In this document: positions 5,518-9,506 of the stretch, one piece after another | Numbering within the stretch: the first letter of the stretch is position 1 | Layout of the letters: each line of letters starts with the position of its first letter | Assembly (NCBI GenBank): GCA_905235425.1 | Contig: CAJOKY010000070.1 | Location: 1-9,506 of the forward strand | Reading direction: 5' to 3' | DNA: 9,506 nucleotides | From: an uncultured Selenomonadaceae bacterium | Lineage (GTDB): Bacteria > Bacillota > Negativicutes > Selenomonadales > Selenomonadaceae | Translations under genes and position numbers: made by a program | The notes under the pieces: model-generated | What the model was told of the DNA's origin: nothing | Seen by the model: the letters and a program-made list of their open reading frames with translations, nothing else | Databases searched by the model: none

Positions 5518-5634
5518 ATGATAGATGTTGAAGTGGAAAAATTAACGGCGACGGAGGCAATAAACGCAGGATTAATCGACGCAATTCAACGCGGCGATTG
5601 TGTCATTAACATTAGCGACAGTTGCTTAATCTGA
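5518..5634 (+). CDS. 38-residue acidic protein of unknown function
   Basis: The ATG at 5518 lies 2 nt after the endolysin stop codon, and the GGTGG near 5508-5512, within the endolysin end, can act as ribosome site. The frame ends with TGA at 5632-5634, just before the portal ribosome site. The sequence (MIDVEVEKLTATEAINAGL then IDAIQRGDCVINISDSCLI) has no membrane span or recognisable motif; two cysteines lie near the C-terminus. Tight packing between two real genes and codon use like its neighbours support its being translated. No function is proposed. Confidence 0.5.
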   Translation: MIDVEVEKLTATEAINAGLIDAIQRGDCVINISDSCLI

Positions 5635-5650
5635 AAGGTGGTAGTCATAT

Positions 5651-6913
5651 GTGCAATTGTTAGATAAATTAAAAGGTAAATTGAAAAATTTGCGGCAAGC
5701 GTGGAACAGAGCAGACAATAATACTTTTTCGATGTCGCAGATTATGGAACTTTTCGGCAGTTCATATTCCGCAGATACGGACAGTGACTTGGGCGAAATT
5801 ATTTTTTTCACGTGCTTAAAAATTTTGGCTGAAAGTATCGGGAAAATTCCCTGCTACCTTTTGGACAAAGAAAAAAAAAGAATCAACGATCACCCCGCAA
5901 CTTGGTTTTTAAGCGTAAAGCCCAACGAGTTTATGACGCCGGCGCGGTTTTTCACCTACATTGAGTTTAATCGCAATTATCGCGGGAATGCCTATGCGTA
6001 CATTAACCGCATTAATGGGAAAATCGAGGGCTTATATCCGCTGGACCCGCGATGTGTGCAAATTTGGGTAAACAATTCGCCGCGATTTACAGAGCGGACA
6101 TATTACTACCAATACACGGATGAAAGAAACGGCAAGATTCATTATTTCGCGCCGGAAGAAATTTTGCATTTTAAATCGTGGATAACCGATGACAGCGGAC
6201 TTTCAGGAAAATCTGTTCGTGAGATTTTAGCTGCAAGTTTTGCAGGACAAAAAGCAAGTACGAAGTTTTTAAACGAACTTTACAGCAAGGGACTTGTCGC
6301 AAGTGCGTTCGTCAAATACACGGGCGACTTAAAGCGCGAAAGTCAGGACAGAATACTTGATGAAATAATTCGTCAATCCAACGAAAAGGGACGCCGATTG
6401 TTTACGTTGCCGATTGGGTTTGATGTTCAGAAATTGGATTTAAAACTTACGGACAGTCAATTCTTCGAGCTTAAAAAATATTCGGCGTTGCAGATAGCGG
6501 CGGCGTTCGGTATTCAGCCCGCGCAGTTAAACGATTTAACAAAGTCGTCCTATGCGTCGGAGGCAGCTCAGCAAGTTTCGTTTTTAGCCAATACATTGCT
6601 TTACATTATCACAAACTACGAGCAAGAGTTAAACTATAAACTTTTGGACAGAAAAGAAATATTGAACGGTCTGCATTGGAAATTCAATGTTTCTGTTTTG
6701 CTTAGGACAAATCCCGAAGTACAGGCAGATATAATTCAAAAGCTCGTACAAAATTCGGTGTATTCGATAAACGAGGCGCGAGCGTTTTTGGATAAACCGC
6801 CTTGCGAACACGGAGATACCCGAATAGTCAACGGAAGTTTTGTTGCGCTTGAAAATATTGGCGCGGCTTATGAATCAAAGAGTGGTAATAACAATGCTAA
6901 CAATAAAGAATAA
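5651..6913 (+). CDS. HK97-family phage portal protein
   Basis: A 420-residue protein that forms the dodecameric ring at the capsid vertex through which DNA passes and on which TerL docks. Family signs are LGEIIFFTCLKILAESIGKIP (47-67), the RNYRGNAYAYI region (108-118), LDPRCVQIWV (131-140), EEILHFK (169-175), and the well-conserved AAAFGIQPAQLND/SSYASEAAQQ segment (283-308) followed by a long helix with EQELNYKLL (324-332). The start is GTG at 5651 with AAAGGTGG (5634-5641) about 9 nt upstream; the ATG at 5649 is in another frame and gives only MCNC. The C-terminus is polar (SGNNNANNKE) and overlaps the protease gene by 20 nt. Length is normal for the family. Confidence 0.93.
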   Translation: MQLLDKLKGKLKNLRQAWNRADNNTFSMSQIMELFGSSYSADTDSDLGEIIFFTCLKILAESIGKIPCYLLDKEKKRINDHPATWFLSVKPNEFMTPARFFTYIEFNRNYRGNAYAYINRINGKIEGLYPLDPRCVQIWVNNSPRFTERTYYYQYTDERNGKIHYFAPEEILHFKSWITDDSGLSGKSVREILAASFAGQKASTKFLNELYSKGLVASAFVKYTGDLKRESQDRILDEIIRQSNEKGRRLFTLPIGFDVQKLDLKLTDSQFFELKKYSALQIAAAFGIQPAQLNDLTKSSYASEAAQQVSFLANTLLYIITNYEQELNYKLLDRKEILNGLHWKFNVSVLLRTNPEVQADIIQKLVQNSVYSINEARAFLDKPPCEHGDTRIVNGSFVALENIGAAYESKSGNNNANNKE

Positions 6914-7628
6914 CGCGGAAGTAGCGGAAATTTATATAAGCGGCGGGATCGTAGATGATGACGAAGGCAGCTGGATAAGAGGATGGCGCGACGGTGATAC
7001 TACGGGTTATGAATTTCCGACAAAACTTAAAGAGCAGTTGGACGCAATAAAAGACAAGGCACTTGAGATACATATTAATTCGCAGGGCGGAAATGTCTTT
7101 GCGGGCGTGGCAATGGCTAACCTTATTGCGAATCATAAACCCAAGACGACGGCAATTATTGACGGGATAGCGGCGAGCATTGCAAGTCAAATTTTCTTTA
7201 GTGCGGATGTTTGCCGAATGCCTTCAAATGCTTACCTTATGATACACCGCCCGTATTCGGTTTTGGAAGGCAACGCGGACGAACTGCGCAAAGCCGCCGA
7301 AATATTGGATACACTGCAGGAAGGCTTGGAAACTACCTACAGAAAAAAAGCGCTTGACGGAATAACAGATGAAGATATTCACGAAATGATGAACAGCGAA
7401 ACTTGGTTTACCGGAACACAAGCCGCCGAAAAATTTAGGGTTGAAGTGACAGAGCCTTTGACAATGATTAACGGTATTGCAACAGAAAAGGAATTTCGGA
7501 ATATACACTTTAAAAATATGCCTAAGTCAATCAGCGGGTTTTTCTTACCTAAAAATGCAGAGGACATAAACCAAATTAATAAGGTTTTGGCGGAGGCAAA
7601 GACATTACTTTTGAACAGGGAGAGATGA
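6894..7628 (+). CDS. ClpP-like (S14) phage prohead maturation protease
   Basis: A 244-residue serine protease that removes the capsid N-terminal segment during head maturation. I chose the ATG at 6894 (MLTIKNN) over an in-frame ATG at 6840: it has GAGTGG about 8 nt upstream and gives the short overlap with portal typical of these genes. ClpP-type landmarks are INSQGGNVFAG (61-71), the nucleophile Ser95 in GIAASIAS, and His118 in LMIHRP. The later TDEDIHEMMNSETWFTGTQA region (about 158-177) is also characteristic. The C-terminal 40 residues are polar and probably self-processed. Order portal-protease-capsid is the standard HK97 head cluster. Confidence 0.92.
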   Translation: MLTIKNNAEVAEIYISGGIVDDDEGSWIRGWRDGDTTGYEFPTKLKEQLDAIKDKALEIHINSQGGNVFAGVAMANLIANHKPKTTAIIDGIAASIASQIFFSADVCRMPSNAYLMIHRPYSVLEGNADELRKAAEILDTLQEGLETTYRKKALDGITDEDIHEMMNSETWFTGTQAAEKFRVEVTEPLTMINGIATEKEFRNIHFKNMPKSISGFFLPKNAEDINQINKVLAEAKTLLLNRER

Positions 7629-7631
7629 AAA

Positions 7632-8831
7632 TTGAAAAAATCGGACGAACTTTTACAGGCGATTGAACATAAACGCAACGAAGTTGACAACCTTCAGCAA
7701 GAAATGAAAATCAAAGCCGCCCGCAAGGCGGCTGATGAACTCGATAGACTTATGGACGAATATCACATTGCAAAAGCGAAGGAAAAATCAGACTTAAAAA
7801 ATTTCTTGAAAGACGCGACGCCAATTTCTGATATGGCGACTAAAGATAACGCAAAATTGCGTAACCGTGCGTTTAATAAAATTTTGATGAATCCTTTGCG
7901 CAATGTTCCGCAACCGCTTACCGATGACGAACGCAACGCTTACTTCAATGTTACGGGAAGTCCCGGCGCACCAGGTCAAATTGAATCGGTAGCTACGCGC
8001 GGCGGCGTTTTGGTCAGTTCCGAACAGATAAAAACGTTGCAAGAGTTCAGGCAAAATTACGTTGCATTGAAAGATTATGTTTCGGTCGTGCAAACAACCA
8101 CACCTTCGGGACGCTGGCCAATATTGCCTGCACAAAATTTAACGTTTGAACCGTTTGTCGAAATGACGGACGTTGCAGAATCTGATGTGTCTTTCACGGA
8201 AGCAACCTATACAATTTCCGATTACGGATTGATTATTCCGATTTCAAATCAGCTTGTCGAAGACGCCGACATTGATGTTATCAGCGTGATAGGAAGGCAA
8301 CTTGCCGAAGCGTCAGTGAAAACCGAAAATCAGAAAATCCTTGAACCGCTGAATACTTTGATTACCGGCAACACGGCAACTAACATAGCGGCGGCGACAA
8401 CCATTTCAACGTACAAGGCATTAAATACCGCGCTTTTCAAAACTCTTGACGGCGTGTACGAACCCGCAAGTAAAATTTATGTCAATCAGGATACTTTCTT
8501 GTGGCTGGCTAATCTTGACGACGGACAAAATCGCCCATTATTTCAGCCGGACGTTACAGAGCCGAATAAATATCGGTTCAGAGGAAAAGATGTAGTTGTG
8601 ATTCCGAATACCACACTTCCAAATACGACAAGCGGCAATGATACTTTTGCGCCGATTTTTGTCGGAGATATGAAGTCATACTTAACTTTCTTTGAGCGTA
8701 AAGGTATGGAGTTAACGACAAGCCGCGAATATCTTTGGCGCAAATACGCACTGGCACTTATGGGAATTATTCGTTTCGGCGTAGTGGTCACTGATCCCAA
8801 TTCTATGGTTGCGTTGAAAGTGAAGTTGTAA
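7632..8831 (+). CDS. HK97-fold major capsid protein
   Basis: A 399-residue precursor forming the icosahedral shell. It must start at TTG 7632: the codon two before it in frame is a stop, the N-terminus (MKKSDELLQAIEHKR) matches family openings, and GGGAGAG (7618-7624) lies 7 nt upstream. Residues 1 to about 60 are charged and coiled-coil-like, the built-in scaffold (delta) domain. A proline/glycine-rich stretch near 105-117 precedes the conserved RGGVLVSSEQIKTLQEF (123-139), suggesting protease cleavage in about 85-122. The shell domain continues through WPILPAQNLTFEPFVEMTDV, LIIPISNQLVEDADIDV, IYVNQDTFLWLANL, RGKDVVVIPNTTLP and the FFERKGMELTTSRE end. No separate scaffold gene is present, as usual when the delta domain is fused. 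Confidence 0.93.
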   Translation: MKKSDELLQAIEHKRNEVDNLQQEMKIKAARKAADELDRLMDEYHIAKAKEKSDLKNFLKDATPISDMATKDNAKLRNRAFNKILMNPLRNVPQPLTDDERNAYFNVTGSPGAPGQIESVATRGGVLVSSEQIKTLQEFRQNYVALKDYVSVVQTTTPSGRWPILPAQNLTFEPFVEMTDVAESDVSFTEATYTISDYGLIIPISNQLVEDADIDVISVIGRQLAEASVKTENQKILEPLNTLITGNTATNIAAATTISTYKALNTALFKTLDGVYEPASKIYVNQDTFLWLANLDDGQNRPLFQPDVTEPNKYRFRGKDVVVIPNTTLPNTTSGNDTFAPIFVGDMKSYLTFFERKGMELTTSREYLWRKYALALMGIIRFGVVVTDPNSMVALKVKL

Positions 8832-8835
8832 CGGT

Positions 8836-9150
8836 ATGGTTACTCTTGAACAATTCAAAGGCTATATGCGAATAGATGTTGACTGGGAAGATGATTTACT
8901 GCAACAGTTTTTGGATACGGCGACAAATTATTTGGCGGGAGCAATTTCAAATTACGCCGATAATTATTTGATTTATTCGGAGTTTGCGTCTAAAGCAGAT
9001 TTGTTGTCTATGATCATAGCGGCGGAGTATTATCAAAACAGGGACAATTCGCAGCACGATTTAAGCTATACGATTAAATCAATGATGACGCAGTTGCAGT
9101 ATTTTAACGATGACAACGTTGCGGCATCCGATACCGGCATTGTGCCTTGA
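8836..9150 (+). CDS. HK97 gp6-like head-tail connector
   Basis: A 104-residue, mostly helical protein. MVTLEQFKGYMRIDVDWEDDLLQQFLDTATNYL is the typical start of phage_connect_1/gp6-like adaptors (D-x-D-D-LL--L---A--Y-), which form a ring below the portal. The second helix pair (ADLLSMIIAAEYYQNRD) is also typical. ATG 8836 is 5 nt after the capsid stop and has no strong ribosome site, so translation probably depends on ribosomes finishing the capsid gene. Its position after the capsid is standard. Confidence 0.85.
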   Translation: MVTLEQFKGYMRIDVDWEDDLLQQFLDTATNYLAGAISNYADNYLIYSEFASKADLLSMIIAAEYYQNRDNSQHDLSYTIKSMMTQLQYFNDDNVAASDTGIVP

Positions 9151-9179
9151 TGTCCAAAAAATTTTAAAACAGGAGATTT

Positions 9180-9506
9180 ATGCGTACCGAAGGAAATGCT
9201 TTAAAACAAATGTCAGTGGACGATTTATCGGAGCGAATCAGCATTGTTTCTTATGGCACGACGCGGGATATTCGCGGAAATATCATCAAAGATGCAGAAA
9301 ATCTGAGGTGTATGGTGTGGGCTAAAGTCTTGCCGCTTACGGGAAAAATCAGCGACAATACGCCTGAACGCATTAACACGATAACATACCGCGTCACTGT
9401 TCGCTACCGCACTGACATTAAACCGGATGACGTTATGATTTGGCGCGGAAAATATTTCAGATTAATCACGCCGCCCGTTAATTTGGAAAGTCGGCGAATT
9501 TGGACA
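9180..9506 (+). CDS. Phage head closure / head-tail joining protein, partial
   Basis: The ATG at 9180 has AGGAG (9171-9175) 4 nt upstream, and the frame stays open to the window end, giving 109 residues. It shows the SPP1 gp16-like head-tail joining pattern: MSVDDLSERISIVSYGTTRD (11-30, usual 'L-eRI-i' opening), a VWAKVLPLTGK strand, then ITYRVTVRYRTDIKPDDVMIWRGKYFRLITPPVN, which matches the conserved 'YrvtIRyr-dI---d-v-w-g--y-I' core. The protein plugs the connector after packaging. A second in-frame ATG at residue 11 has no ribosome site. The C-terminus is cut off by the window edge; little is likely to be missing, as such proteins are about 110-120 residues. Confidence 0.88.
   Translation, partial: MRTEGNALKQMSVDDLSERISIVSYGTTRDIRGNIIKDAENLRCMVWAKVLPLTGKISDNTPERINTITYRVTVRYRTDIKPDDVMIWRGKYFRLITPPVNLESRRIWT

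Noticed and set aside
9110..9325. 71-residue plus-strand frame overlapping the connector and head-closure genes
   Set aside because: It is an out-of-frame shadow of the head-closure gene, which has a ribosome site and clear family pattern.
1..9506. CRISPR array, insertion sequence, integrase or attachment site
   Set aside because: No regularly spaced repeats, transposase-like or recombinase-like proteins were seen anywhere in the window.

Overview
The window is the start of the late (packaging and head) region of a tailed phage or prophage with an HK97-type siphovirus head. The host is probably a low-to-mid GC Bacillota. The gene order and protein style (DUF1492-type regulator, HNH, P27-type small terminase, ClpP-like protease, HK97 capsid) resemble prophages of Firmicutes, possibly Negativicutes, but nothing visible fixes the genus. 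Strong AGGAG/TTGGAG ribosome sites, GTG and TTG starts and a diaminopimelate-type amidase plus M15 endolysin fit this. No integrase or attachment site lies inside the window.

Layout. At 2-157 the tail of an unrecognised plus-strand gene ends, with a possible frame break near its end. At 178-688 on the minus strand is a compact toxin-antitoxin-like pair: a small acidic protein overlapping a PemK/MazF-family toxin, served by a near-consensus promoter at 717-745. From 704 to 1171 there is no convincing gene. Its second half (about 915-1160) is much more GC-rich than its surroundings and carries an imperfect duplication with paired hairpins, the best candidate here for an undescribed element. From 1172 everything reads rightward: a DUF1492/ArpU-like regulator, a terminator, an HNH endonuclease, small and large terminase subunits, a second terminator, a 37-residue membrane peptide, a two-domain endolysin, a 38-residue unknown, then portal, ClpP-like prohead protease, major capsid protein, gp6-like connector and a head-closure protein cut by the window end.

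How it works together. The DUF1492-type protein has a sigma-region-4-like helix-turn-helix and probably controls the late genes. HNH plus TerS/TerL form the genome packaging and cutting machinery expected of a cos-type phage. TerL docks on the portal vertex; the protease matures a capsid whose N-terminal segment acts as built-in scaffold; the connector and closure proteins complete the neck. The endolysin lies between TerL and portal rather than after the tail genes, preceded by a terminator, which suggests a separately controlled or later-inserted cassette.

Two strong terminator-like hairpins (1671-1696, 4427-4456) and one weak one (2189-2225) directly abut the ribosome sites of HNH, TerL-downstream and TerS genes in what should be one transcription unit. 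Together with the duplicated structured region upstream, this raises the untested idea of RNA- or protein-mediated readthrough control.
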